Source: Hymenopellis radicata (lineage: Eukaryota > Basidiomycota > Agaricomycetes > Agaricales > Physalacriaceae). From it: DNA of 48,207 bases. Location of the stretch: positions 1 to 48,207 of the forward strand of contig JADNRX010000395.1 in the NCBI GenBank assembly GCA_015501595.1, in the 5' to 3' direction. This document shows positions 34,191 to 45,830 of this stretch, in pieces. Each line of letters begins with the position of its first letter. The first letter of the stretch is position 1. Under the pieces are notes generated by a model that was given only the letters and a program-made list of their open reading frames with translations, did not search any database and had not been told where the DNA came from. A program made the translations under genes and the position numbers.

Positions 34191-34574
34191 TCAATGTTTG
34201 ACTGCCCAGTGCAGGCGAAATACAGTCTGAACACCCAACCTCTTTGACAAGGACACGATCGTAGAGGTTGAATTTGTGTGTATTTCTAGTGAAAACGTTT
34301 CTTGGCTGGCGTTTTTGCCGCGCTTGAGCACAGGATTTTCTGCTTCTTCAACGAGGCGGCGCGCCTCGAGACTCCAGTCCGACGAACTATCTCCAATCTC
34401 TTCCAGCTTTTCTTGCCTTTCACGACCGTCGACATGGATCTCAAGGAGGCGGGCTATGGCAACCAGAGACTGCGCGCACGTCTCGTCAGACACGTCATCC
34501 ATTTTGCTAGTGATGCTTTCAGGCGGTACTGGCATATCCATTCTGTCTTTCCAGGGATAATTAAGGACGATCAT
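34191..34574 (-). CDS. Hypothetical small ORF (127 aa)
   Basis: An intronless minus-strand ATG frame encoding a charged, helical product (SLVAIARLLEIHVDGRERQE, EARRLVEEAENPVLKRG). No family recognised and no homologue within the window. Could be a gene or a chance frame. Confidence 0.3.
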   Translation of the reverse strand: MIVLNYPWKDRMDMPVPPESITSKMDDVSDETCAQSLVAIARLLEIHVDGRERQEKLEEIGDSSSDWSLEARRLVEEAENPVLKRGKNASQETFSLEIHTNSTSTIVSLSKRLGVQTVFRLHWAVKH

Positions 34575-34859
34575 TGTACCATGGTGAGCGTTTCAACCGT
34601 CAGTTTGTCCTACAGGTAAGTTTAGAATCCGTTTCTTCGCCGTTGATGGATATAGGAGAGATGGTGCTGAGGACAAATTTCCGCAGTGCCAACGGGGAGT
34701 TCTACAACGCCGCCCCGCCTTGCATGTCTTGTACACAACACACAACCCGTACCTGCCTCGATACACTACCGACGGAGATTGTGAAGAACCGCCCTCGGTC
34801 ATCACTCAGAACGGAGCGCCTTCCAAACGAGTCGTTTATTGGTCCAGCATAAAACTACT

Positions 34860-35279
34860 GCGGTTTGGGGTTTGGTAATGGGAGAGTTCCATGGGTTAAT
34901 TAAAATCAGCACCTCAAGCATTCGAATACTTGCCAAGCCAGCACGACTCGTATCATGGTAAGCTCGTGAATCCTAAGGTTAGGATGGAAGACTTACTAGT
35001 TGGGAACTTAACAGGTACTCTCGCGACTCGGACTCTGCCATTCAATAAGGCTATCAGACTCTGGCGCTCTAATTCAGTGTGGGGATTAGATGGAGATTGA
35101 AACTTGATACTGAAACGAAATGTGAGCTCTCTCCAGCATCAAATTTAGGTCCGCAGATATATAGCCGAACAGTAAGGTCATTGCGGGCAGCAGCGAGCAA
35201 TGCCGTGTAAGAGCACCTCAAGTGCACAACCGTTTATCAGGTACATGTGTTTGATCAATAGACGTAGCTTGACTGATCA
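34860..35279. other. No gene recognised
   Basis: AT-moderate spacer with only short frames, leading into copy II of the segmental duplication. Confidence 0.5.
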
Positions 35280-35443
35280 ACTCTTGAAGATTATTACTGC
35301 GCCACACTTCAATAATCCTCAAAGTACCAGCACTTTTTCGCTCTGTTCGCTCAAAAATACCCCTCGTAGCGCGGTCCGCTGTTCCGCGTTGTATTCCATT
35401 GTCCGCTTCTGCATTGACCGAATTGCTCGAATTGGACACTAAG

Positions 35444-35700
35444 TACTGTATACTTTCGACCGGATGTTCGCCGGTCGTGATGCGTTATGCAACGAACTTA
35501 TATGAACTAAGTTCGTTGCCAGGCACGGAGCCCTGACTTGCTGCATTTGGACGTCCCGCCATAGGTGGGAGCCAAATTTTTACCGTTTTGGGCCATCTGA
35601 CCCTGAAATTGAGGTCCGTGATGCGTTATGGAAGGGGATAAGTTCGGTTCGAAGGCCCGCGTGATGCGTTATTCGAATATGCGGTCGAAAGTATACAGTA
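35444..35700. mobile_element. TACTGTA-type element D (257 bp)
   Basis: The left end TACTGTATACTTTCGACCG and the right end, read inward, are identical for 19 bp and similar for about ten more. The interior contains three GTGATGCGTTAT motifs (near 35478, 35620 and 35661) and no coding capacity. Copy I of the duplication has no counterpart at this point, which supports a mobile insertion. Confidence 0.88.
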
Positions 35701-35853
35701 GTGCGCCTCACGTGATCGGCATTGGCCTAACAAAAGCGCGTTCACGCTCTTTGTTACTCACCATTGACTGCCATCACCACCTCTCTGCGTGCTCTCTTCA
35801 TTCTCTTTCGCTGTGCGAACCCTCATTTTCCCATTCATTTTTTCATTTCCTCC

Positions 35854-37743
35854 ATGTCTTACGAACTCGAATACATCTGGCAGAGGGAGAAACCGTACAC
35901 GCATGTCCCAAACTTCCTGGTGCTCTACAGAGCGTACCGCGACAATTATGCGGAGTTTGCTAGAAAGGACTTTCATAGCCTAACATCGAAGCAACAAAAG
36001 CACTGGGACGATCTTGGGGGCAAACTCATCAAGGCGTGGGATCTAGCGCGGAAGGAAGTGTACAGCGCTGGGAAGTCGTAGTGAATAGCCCGGGTACGGG
36101 TTACCCGGTCCGGGTGTGGGTCGGGTTATGTATCGGGTCGGGCTCGGGTATCGGTCCGAGTACCCGTCGGGAACCCGGCAACCCGTATCAACCCGTGCTG
36201 AAGATAGCACTGGTGGCAAGCGCAAGTTTTCTTGGCACAAGTACTGAACAGTACAATGGCTAATATACATATACATATTTTAAAGAATTTTTCGAATTTA
36301 TTTCACCTCAAATGAGGCCAACGTCGTTCGGCAATGACGTTGCGCTCGAATTTCTGCCTGGGCCGAGTTCGCCGGAACACCCGGCAAACGCCGGATAACG
36401 ATCGGATGCTCGCGATCGCATCTTCCAGCTCCTACCATCACAGCACGACGACGCTGTCGTGCTCGTTGACCCCAGAAACTGTTCTGGGGGTCTCTTCTAC
36501 CTCTGCTCTTTGCTTTCCTCGCTTTCTGCGGCGGATTTCACCTGGCGCCAGCCGCTGCGCCCTCGGATACATTCCGGGGCGCATCTCAGTGTTCGTCTTT
36601 ATGACGAGGCTCAATCAACGCCGATCCGGGACGCGTAAGCCCTCTGGACGAGGCTGCATGAATTTTTTTTCGCGTTCGGCTCTCTCGACGAGCAACGCGC
36701 CTGCGTAAGCCTCCCCGGCGGAGCCGCAATACTCAGCAACGATGGCGACGGGCTTGAAGATGCTGGATTAGCCCCCGTGCCATCGTATTCACGCCCAGTA
36801 ACGAAGGGAGGAGCAGGACTTCTGGGCTGGAAGGCGTCGCGGACGCTTCTAGCCCAAGACAGTATGTATCCTTCCACCCTTGCCCTGTCGTCGCCTGCTT
36901 CACGCGCACCCTGCTAGCATCCGCCGTCTTCTCGCGCCCACCGTCTCGTCTTGCCCACCATCTCCTCGCGACCACTATTCTCTCACCACCATTTCCTTCC
37001 TTGCCCCTCTCTGCACTTGGTGGGCCGCGGTTCTTGCTCTTGCAAGTAGCCGGGGCCTCACCAATGCGTATCGTGCGCGTTGCTAACCCTCGTGCAATTG
37101 CTCGGGGGTCGTCATCGCGCACGAAAAGACAATCTGTTCCTCGCGGGTACGGGTACACCCGTTACCCTTACCATACCCGAGGGTAACCCGATGCGAAACC
37201 CGTACCCGACACGTCGGGTACGGGTTGCTAGGCGGGTCGGGGTCGGGTACCGGTCCGCACACCCGAACCTGACCTGTGCTATTCACTAGGAAGTCGGTGG
37301 CTAAGGTATCGTTCAAGCTGCCGAGACCTGATAGGTCTTTGGAGCCTGGGGGATACCGCCCCTACGCGCCGTGCCCAAGGAGAAGAAGCCTCGCACGAGG
37401 AGGGCTAAGCCTTATGACCGCGAGATGTGGAAGCCTGTTGCTCGTGCGCGCGCCGCGTGCCGCCAGGCTGGACGAAGTCAATCCCAGCCGCCTGTCATCA
37501 TTCCTCCTCCACGCCGCACCCTCTACTCAGTGTCAGCCCTAGAATCCGTATCAAAAGGCGGCGAAGGCGAAAGAAAAGGAAGCGCGTCAGATGGTCCAGG
37601 TCAAGATTGTTGAAGTTGTAAAGAGGCATGAAGAGGATGTTCATGTGATGAAGAGGCAGAAAGAGGACGTTAGCGCGGTGAAGGCCCGGAGGCCAAGGTT
37701 GTTGACTGGAGTCGGATTTTGGGTCTTGATGGCGGCGCGATGA
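35854..37743 (+). pseudogene. Duplicated gene copy II, split by a hAT element
   Basis: From ATG 35854 it reads well to ...LARKEVYSAGKS (NFLVLYRAYRDNYAEF, SLTSKQQKHWDDLGG, homologous to copy I). It is then interrupted by the hAT at 36079-37288 and resumes as SVAKVSFKLPRPDRSLE, then a basic segment (VPKEKKPRTRRAKPYDRE) and a shortened C-terminus. The part matching copy I's DYYQYNDPTCPIPEG region is deleted. The gene is clearly non-functional as it stands. Confidence 0.8.
36079..37288 (+). mobile_element. Non-autonomous hAT, family 1, copy 2 (1210 bp)
   Basis: TAGTGAATAGC termini with a perfect 8-bp duplication GGAAGTCG (36071-36078, 37289-37296). It aligns end to end with copy 1, with 13 substitutions and one T-run length change by eye, about 99% identity. 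The empty-site sequence in copy I of the host gene (GAGAGTCGGTGGCAAA) confirms the insertion point. Confidence 0.96.
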
Positions 37744-37926
37744 AAGGTTATCTTATGATACTGTACTTATGAATGCTTTCTTTATTGCTTACTTTACTAT
37801 GCTCTCCTGCCATTCTTTGTGTTGCTCGCCACCTACCCAATATACCGTACTTTGAGTTACCCACTTGTGTCTTTCGAATAGAATTCGCAATTACTGGCAG
37901 TGAACTCAATACCTCCTAGTGATTCT

Positions 37927-38211
37927 ATGGACCGAAGGATACCTCGTCGTGCGCCTTACAAGGGGTTCCACGTGGTGTATGTTAAACTTGGAGAACACGG
38001 TCGTCGGCTGGCTGCTCTGGCCAGGGATAAGGTGGAGGCGCTAGCAAAGGTGGAGAGGGTGAAGATCTTGTTTCCTGCAGATATGAATGAAGAAGGGCTG
38101 TGCCGCATCATATCTGAGTACATAGACTTGTGGAGCAGGACGAGGAACTTGGATGAGGCTGAAGAACCCGAAGAAGTGGTGCCGCGTTCGGTGGTCGAGG
38201 ACTCGGAATGA
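37927..38211 (+). CDS. Hypothetical 94-aa protein
   Basis: An intronless ATG frame with good coding look: basic N-terminus (DRRIPRRAPYKGFHVVYVK), a helical middle (LAALARDKVEALAKVERVK) and an acidic tail (LDEAEEPEEVVPRSVVEDSE). Unknown family. It lies between the broken duplicate and the convergent F-box gene 2. Confidence 0.4.
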   Translation: MDRRIPRRAPYKGFHVVYVKLGEHGRRLAALARDKVEALAKVERVKILFPADMNEEGLCRIISEYIDLWSRTRNLDEAEEPEEVVPRSVVEDSE

Positions 38212-38398
38212 ACAGAACCAGTGCCACTTTCGGCGGGTCTCGAAAGAACAGGGTATAACCATCGGTCCTCACCACACAAAAGGCAGAGAGAGAGTTAGTG
38301 TATATCACTATAGATAGAGAGAACAACAATGGTGGATATACAGAGTCTTGGGCGCACAACCTGGTATGTGCGATCCGACACTTCCCACCACCGCTAGC

Positions 38399-39653
38399 CT
38401 AGTCCAAACGAAGAACACCCCGACTTGCAAGCCGAGGCAGGAGAAGATGCATTCTGTCTGCAAGGAGCGGGTGATACGCTTCCGGAGTGATCAGTCCCCC
38501 CTGCCAACTACTTCTTTCGATGTGAATGTTCCGAACACCGCTGAACATCGTATGCGCTAGACTGTCGTCGAGCGACTTCCACGCTTCTTCGAGAGTATAG
38601 ATCTCTGGGTAGAGCTCGATATCCAGGAACGTAAGTGTAAGCTCCGTAAAATGTATGGTCGCGTTGGAGTCTGCGAGGGCACGAAATGTGGAAGACCACC
38701 ACTCGATGAATTTGCGTGTCTGATCAAAAGTGTCTGGGTAGACCTTCAGGTGCACATGTTGAAATTGGAGACCGCCAAGTGGGAGTGGACGGTATGTATT
38801 TTCTTCAGTGACTTCTGCATCCTGGAGATCATCACCAAAGCCAAATATGAAGCCTGGAGCCATGGTTAGATCCAAGTGTCACATTAGTTAACGATCACTA
38901 CGTACCTTCTGCCAGTTCCAATTTGAACAACTGGAGAGGAGGGAATCCTCGAAGTAATAAGTTCTGCCAACGCCTTGTATCATCCATGAATTCTGTAACG
39001 ATTTCGCACTGCTTCAGGTTAGGAAGGTCAAAATGATGCATGAGGCAATCGTGGAATTCCTTCTCCAGACCGACGACTCCGAAGCGAATGAATTCTAGCG
39101 AGGGAAGGTGCCAGACCTTGTGTGTCGCTATCTCAGGAGGAGGACCACCAACACCGGACAAACTGACTTGCTTAACGTTCGTTCCTCCCAAAATATTAAA
39201 AAGATGCTCGAAAGTTTCGATGGAATAGATGTCGAGACGAAGCTCGACAAGAGCCAGGACATTTGGGATCAAATCGAGGTAAGAGCGGGTTTCTATGTCT
39301 TCGGTGTTCCCGCCTGGAAACACGAGTTTCATAATATTTGGGAGAAGAGAAAGCACAGATGCGAGGCAAGATATGTGGGCGGGCAACGGAATATCATCAT
39401 CAAAGCGGTGTTGATAGATTGTCAAGCCGCGGATCAGCGCTTGAAGATGGGGAAAGCTGATGAGATGCGCGAGAAGTTTTGTCATGTTGGAATAACAGTA
39501 CATGGACAAGTCGATGTGATGGAAAAGGGCGCGCTGACTGGAACCGAACCACGTTCGCGCGACGAGCGCACAGTTTTTCAGAGTCTGTTCGCCATTGTGA
39601 GGTAGGTGCTGAACAACCAAGTCTACGAGTTCCGGCGGCAGAGAGGGGCCCAT
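38399..39653 (-). CDS. F-box/LRR-like protein gene 2 (400 aa)
   Basis: Exon 1 is 39653-38906 and exon 2 is 38853-38399, in phase. F-box at residues ~4-45 (SLPPELVDLVVQHLPHNG... CALVARTWFGSSQRALF), then LRR-like segments (LIPNVLALVELRLDIYS, SLEFIRFGVVGLEKEF, NLKQCEIVTEFMDD) closely matching gene 1 about 6 kb away. The acceptor used by gene 1 (ACCATAG) reads ACCATGG here. The next AG, six bases further, keeps the frame and is taken as the acceptor. The full C-terminus is open (ATIHFTELTLTFLDIELYPE to ASRGVLRLD). Likely a substrate adaptor of an SCF ubiquitin ligase; target unknown. Confidence 0.8.
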
Positions 39654-41010
39654 CTAAGAAGCAGACCAATTTAAAGCTAGACGGTGTCTTGGAATGGGTG
39701 AAAGAGGCAGCTGAGGAGCCCAGAAGAATAGTTGGTTTTTGTTGATGAGGAGGAGAGCGAGAATGAATAAGACGAACGAAAAAGATTCGACTCCTGAACC
39801 CGTTTAAGTTCTATTGCGTTCAAGAAGCCTGAGACACCTACCGTCACAAGGACAAGTCAAAGCAACAATAAAGACTGGTGAGATATGCAGCAGAGTCAGT
39901 CAGGTACAAGCCTGGAAAGATATTGAGTTGCCAAGAATCTGTTCGAGACGTGGAAATGAATCGTACCTTGAAGTTGATGGTCAGAAGCCAAGATGCGGCT
40001 TGATCAGCAACCACCATGGCACTCTCAGACATCCTCTCAAACTCCGACTTTTCACCTTGAACTCTCTTCATATGTGTAACGGGTACTTGACGTGCATTCT
40101 CTGGATTAATTTGTTACGAATTTGCTGATTATTCGAGGCCACTACCCCGGTATGTCTTTCCAGCCAAACCGATTCCCAGACTCGCCTTCTTAACACGTTT
40201 TACCACAGATCTATCATAATTTCTTGACTCGTGAGCACCGTATGAGCACCGCGCCCCTTGTCCAAGCGCCTGGCGCGCCTCGCTGGGCCTCGATCCAGTT
40301 CTGACGAATTATTTTACTCGACCTCGTCGGATCGCTCCTCCCCTCTGTGACACTTGCGCGCCCTTTCAGGAGCTGCAAGAATCGGCCGTGCGATGGATGT
40401 AGACAGGCCAAGACGCGATGCGTGATCGTAGCACTGGGGACGCCCTTCGTAGAGGGTCAGTGAGTGGTGGATTTCGACTGGGATTTATGACTCGGTTTGC
40501 CAAGCATGGAACAGACATACCCGGAAAATATTTACATTCAACGAGCTGCCTCGACAGCGCAAGAAGCCCGCAGCTGCATCCTCGTGTCGACCGATGGAAA
40601 CCCTTCCTTCCTGAATGATAATACCAAAAAACGGTCTCTGTTCCCAATTCGCTCCTCGTCTTCCCGCCAGCAATCGTACGATGGTGCCTATCACGAAGAA
40701 ATCATCCTATGTGGCCGAGTGTGAAGTACAATCCCACTCAATTAAGTAAACCGAGAATGTGTCTAAGAAGATGCAGGACAGAGGGCAGAATCATCGCTTA
40801 GCATTGAGCTCTACATCAGCCGTATCTCTGGAATCATCACGTTGAATTTCACGGAACTTGGCAAAAATAGAGGCGCCTGTGCACATACTATATCTTGTTC
40901 CACAACTACCGAAAAAATGAGTGGGATTAACAGAGCGAATGATCTTCATCTAAATAAAATTAAAAAAGACACCATCCATCCAGACAGGCTACATATTCTG
41001 CTTTCCGTTG
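39654..41010. other. Long stretch without a recognised gene
   Basis: Several frames of 60-100 codons exist on both strands. None shows a domain, splice partners or agreement with a neighbour. Nothing repeated was noticed before the TIR element at 41011. Confidence 0.4.
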
Positions 41011-41258
41011 TACTGTACCATTTCGACCGACCGTTCAGGGGGTGTAACCCGTAACGGCTCGGTTCGTTATTCAAAGTGTTCTGTTCAGGCACAACTGCCT
41101 ATAAAAGGAAAGTCGGCCGCGTCGGGAGCCCCGCAGGGCGGGAAATTTTGCCTAATCTGGAGTGTTCATGGCATCGTAACCGTAACCTGGCCCAAAAGTG
41201 TTCAGTTCACGGGGGTGCCGTAACCCGTAACTGAACGCTCGGTCGAAATAGTACAGTA
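41011..41258. mobile_element. TACTGTA-type element B (248 bp)
   Basis: The left end starts TACTGTACCATTTCGACCGA; the right end, read inward, starts TACTGTACTATTTCGACCGA. The inverted repeat extends to GTTCAG (two mismatches in ~27 bp). CCGTAAC motifs recur inside (near 41050, 41176 and 41224). Its ends resemble element D (TTTCGACCG), so B and D form one subgroup. Confidence 0.85.
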
Positions 41259-41367
41259 GATCTCTGTGTCACTGAGTTTTATAGAGATGGGGTCCATATC
41301 ATAGTTCTCTTCTCTGTGGACGTCGATGTGAACCTGCTTCTATGTTGAGCGATGTATTTGGGTGCGA

Positions 41368-41520
41368 TACTGTACTATTACAGTCAAGTCTTCACAGATT
41401 TTTTGAAAAAAAATTTGATGGAAACCCGATTAGGATTTCCAGGCGATCGGCGGGGTCCGATAAGATCAAAAGACCCCCCCGTTACGCGTTATGTGAAGAT
41501 CAGCCTGTAATAGTACAGTA
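41368..41520. mobile_element. TACTGTA-type MITE C (153 bp)
   Basis: The ends TACTGTACTATTACAG are perfect inverted repeats for 16 bp and weaker for about ten more (TCTTCACA). It is 109 bp from element B. It covers the stop codon of the DUF6534-type gene: the last codons of that frame (41520-41466) are MITE sequence. Confidence 0.88.
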
Positions 41521-43165
41521 GCGGGACGACATGCCTGAGGTCCGCGCACACCGTTTCTGTTCGTGGTGCCACGCTCCATGCCGGACAGAATATTGACGGG
41601 CTGGTCGAAGGCTCCGGAGGTGTTGTTGGTTGTGCCCTGTCCACGACGAAGTTTACTACGGGCATTCAAGTTCTAGCAAAAGTTCATGAGGGACAAGGGA
41701 CTTGAGCAAGAAACGGCGTGTGCTTACCACGAACAGTGTATTTCTTATGAGAGGATGGATGGTCAGTTCTCGCTACGTTCTCGTCTTTCGAATAACTCAC
41801 GAGTATAACCGAGCTGAAACCCACATAAGTATCAAACGCCAAATTCGTGAGTTGGAATAACGCACCTTGGGACCAAGTGAAGAGCTGGTGAATACCGGTC
41901 GTTGGACTGGTAATCTAGAGCACTAAAATCAGACACACCAACAGGTTGGAGAGAAGTGCCCATACCACAGTGGTCATGTGGCCAATCTTCAGCGAGCATC
42001 AGTATAGTCGGCGGAGGTACAGAACGGGTCTCTCACCGTGAACAAGGTGACAGGCACCGCACACTCTATGGAAACCAGGATCAGATTAAAAACGATCCAG
42101 TCCGTCTCTAATATTTCGTTGAGTCCAGGCGCGCTCGCAAGTGAAACCAGGCACGTACGCTTGAAGCCTGTCCGTCTGTACAGAAGCGTGCCAATGGACG
42201 AGATCCTAGCCCATGATGAACTTGATGTCGGAAAACAAAATTGTTCGGACGTACATGATAATGGCGTCAGTGGCCAGAGCGAACGACTCCAAGCAACAGC
42301 AACCTTGACGTACTTGACGTAATTCGCGTGGAAGAGACACCAATCAAGAGGCCAACCGACATGTACAGGCCGAAGATCGCTTGGATGACGGAGAGCATGC
42401 AAAATGAAACCGAAGAGGACATTGGCAAGTTGGAACGGCTTTCCCTGAAGCATCTTTCGTATGCGCCATGCCAAGAATATCTGAGGAGAAAACGATGAGT
42501 GAAGGAACGCGGCGCCCGATCGCGATGATGCGTACTTGGATAGGCGATGCAGTGCTAAGAAATTTCAGTCAGTTGCATGAAGATAATATTGTGAATTGAA
42601 GCGCCCGCACAGAATGATGAACCAAGGACCACTATCATATTCCTACTCCTGTGATTAGTCCCCGATGAACGACGGTGTACAGCGGACCCGTACCCAGTGC
42701 GAGGCAATCAAAGCAGCCTTGTTTCCAAAATTTGTAACCGTATACTGCCATAGATACTAAAAACTCTTGAGCTACACATGCAATTATTAGGCAGCGGTAA
42801 TCGCTCACCTCCATGATATCGCGCTGTGGGCTATATCAGCGTCATTATCCAATACACGAGGAACCTGGAGGACGTTAGATCCCTGGACTGGAAAGTCCGA
42901 TGGTAGACGCACTTGACTGGCCACTATTGCGACGGGGTTCAGAAGAGGAACATTGCGGAAAAGGCAAAAAAGACGCACCGGATCGTCGAACTTGTTGCTA
43001 AAGTATGTGACCCATTCTGCAGGAAATGAAGTTACGCATAGTTCATTAGATGGTACACGTCAACTCACGCATGAAAACAACCCCGATGAGCACAGAGTTC
43101 ATAAGGATACCCAACACGGTGGTACCAATCGTTTCGGAGGGCTTGACTGCATCGAGCGCTGACAT
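41466..43165 (-). CDS. DUF6534-type multi-pass membrane protein, 3' end replaced by a MITE
   Basis: Exon 1 (43165-43069) and exon 2 (43016-42979) give SALDAVKPSETIGTTVLGIL, MNSVLIGVVFMQ and WVTYFSNKFDDP, the typical N-terminus of basidiomycete DUF6534 proteins, with the first membrane helix. Later traces include a hydrophobic segment (VSFCMLSVIQAIFGLYMSVG, ~42370-42430), the RTGFKR motif followed after an intron by QTDWIVFNLILVSIECAVPV (~42100), and the family's C-terminal LNARSKLR near 41660. The middle exons could not all be joined and may contain lesions. After ...RGPQACRPA the frame enters MITE C, which supplies 17 residues and the stop at 41466. Function of the family is unknown. Promoter-proximal sequence is unremarkable. 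Confidence 0.6.
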
Positions 43166-44170
43166 GTTGACTGGAGGATTTTGGAAGCAACAATAAAACA
43201 CTCCGTGCACGAACGCCGTGTTTATGAACTAGGTCTCCGCTCTCGCATGTGCAGGCTCGTTGCAAGATGGGAACTCAAAATGAATTTGATAATCAACACA
43301 ACTCTCGTCCTTTCGTCGTCGTAACAGCCGCCCTTTTATGTAAAACGCACCTCATATTTATTTTGGTAGGAGATTGGAATTCGCAAAGAGCCCCGCCATC
43401 CCCGCTCACATCGACCCTTGGGGATTTCGAAAAGGCAGGCAACAGAAGGATTGGGCTTGGGATGGGCATCGTGGAGTATGGGGAGGATAATCTTATGACT
43501 GCAGTCACTTAATGAGCCTGGAATATGTGAGTACACAGTCGTTATATTGAGAAACACTTTGCGAAGTACGCGGGACGAATCCCTTCGAGAACAGAATAAT
43601 TTTCGGCCGTCGGGGGCGGAATACAGTAAGTATTGTCATGTGGTCTCATTCGTCGCTTTCTCGACACGCTTGGATTCTTTCAATCAGAATCAGGATTACC
43701 TGTTCCGTTCATCCCTCGTGAATACGACCATTGAGAAAAACTCACGATATCTCGGTCCTGCAATGGCACGCATGCATTCCTAAATCCTAGCGGAAGCAAT
43801 GCTAAAAGCAAAAGGCCAAGCAAGACTCACGCATGGAGCCTTCAAGTTTTAAGCTTTGAGGTTTAGTTCGTGCGCTTTGACGAACCTTGGAGGTTCGACG
43901 GAGCTTGTACTGAGCCTGAGCAAGGGGCGTTCTGGTCGTTGTGGAGCTGAATCTGATTGAACGAAACACGACTGTCTTGCCTGAGCCAAGGGAAGGCGGG
44001 ATCGTCAATGGCGGATGGACCCCCGCCGCAAGCCGCCGGACACATGAAAACAGTACACATGAGCGAAAAGCAAGTTGGAGAGAAAGCACGACGATTATCA
44101 GACAAGGAGCTGAGGTATAGGTATATCGTAGAAAGAGCAATCTGATAAAACGTGATACGACAGGGAGCAG
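43166..44170. other. No confident gene
   Basis: Minus-strand frames near 43802-44105 (SAIDDPAFPWLRQD, TRTPLAQAQYKLRRTSK) look weakly coding but have no recognisable domain or clear exon partners. Confidence 0.4.
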
Positions 44171-45071
<901 letters not shown>

Positions 45072-45195
45072 GGCGGTGAACGGGCAGTATGTACGGGAGT
45101 CAAGCACTGTATGTAACGAGACGGAATGAGGAAGGGACTGCCACGCGTCATCGACATTATGTGTTCCGAATCCGAACTTCAACAGTCACTTGCAA
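45072..45195. promoter_or_regulatory. Shared 124-bp intergenic promoter between divergent genes
   Basis: The start codons of the GTPase gene (minus, 45071) and the phosphodiesterase gene (plus, 45196) are 124 bp apart and diverge. No room for separate promoters is visible, so a bidirectional promoter is inferred. Confidence 0.55.
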
Positions 45196-45830
45196 ATGGG
45201 TAACAAAAATCAACACTGATTCATTCATCAGTCATTGATAAGTGTTAGGTGTAACCCTTTGGATCGTACCTTCGCGCAAGGATGCTGAGAAGCTGAAGCA
45301 TATTATGGACATCCGTCCCCGGACTTTAGAGGCCTCTTATCCCTCTTTTGAACCCCACATAACACTGCTCTCTTTGCCGGCTGATTCTACGATTTCTCTC
45401 CCAGAACTGCGTGCCTCCATTCCCACGTCTACACCTCTAAAGATATCGTTCAACTCAGTCAACATCGAGAACCATTTCTTCCGGTCTGTCTACATAGCCG
45501 TCAAGCCAACTCCCGAGTTGTGGGCATTGCACGCGCATACTCACAAAACCCTAAAACCAAGAGCCTCGTACCCCGCTCTTTCCCCACATCTCCCTTTGTT
45601 ACATCACGGACGAGGATGCCGCTCTTGGAGAGAGAACTAGTTTCTATAATGCACTCAAGGACGCAGGTCGAATGAAACCGACCAAAGACAACGCTGGTGT
45701 CTCCCTGAACTGCTCTCAAGGTGCAGGGGAAGACTGGGCATCGACCTTTGAAGCATCGGAGGTCTGGATCGCGGAATGTAACGGCCCCGTGGAAACCTGG
45801 AAAATTCTCGATAAAGTCTCTCTGTCATGA
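45196..45830 (+). pseudogene. CPD1: 2',3'-cyclic-nucleotide 3'-phosphodiesterase-like (2H family), frameshifted
   Basis: A 4-nt coding first exon (ATGG, 45196-45199) splices across a 49-nt intron to 45249, giving MGVTLWIVPSRKDAEKLK. The two HxT/S motifs that define 2H phosphoesterases are visible: EPHITLLSL early, and PHISLCYITDED in the second half. The latter lies in another frame: after SYPAL the frame breaks in the CTTTCCCC run (45578-45586), so the literal product ends at 45640, while coding continues out of frame to 45830 (GERTSFYNALKDAGRM, EVWIAECNGPVETWKI). The family opens cyclic phosphates, for example ADP-ribose 1'',2''-cyclic phosphate from tRNA splicing. The lesion is in a homopolymer run, so an assembly error must be excluded. 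Confidence 0.8.

Larger units (their letters stand above)
35280..37765 (+). repeat. Segmental duplication, copy II, with two transposon insertions
   Basis: Homologous to 22535-23690 but expanded by a 257-bp TACTGTA element (35444-35700) in the upstream region and by a 1210-bp hAT (36079-37288) inside the coding part. Outside the insertions the order of similar segments is the same as in copy I. Confidence 0.85.
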
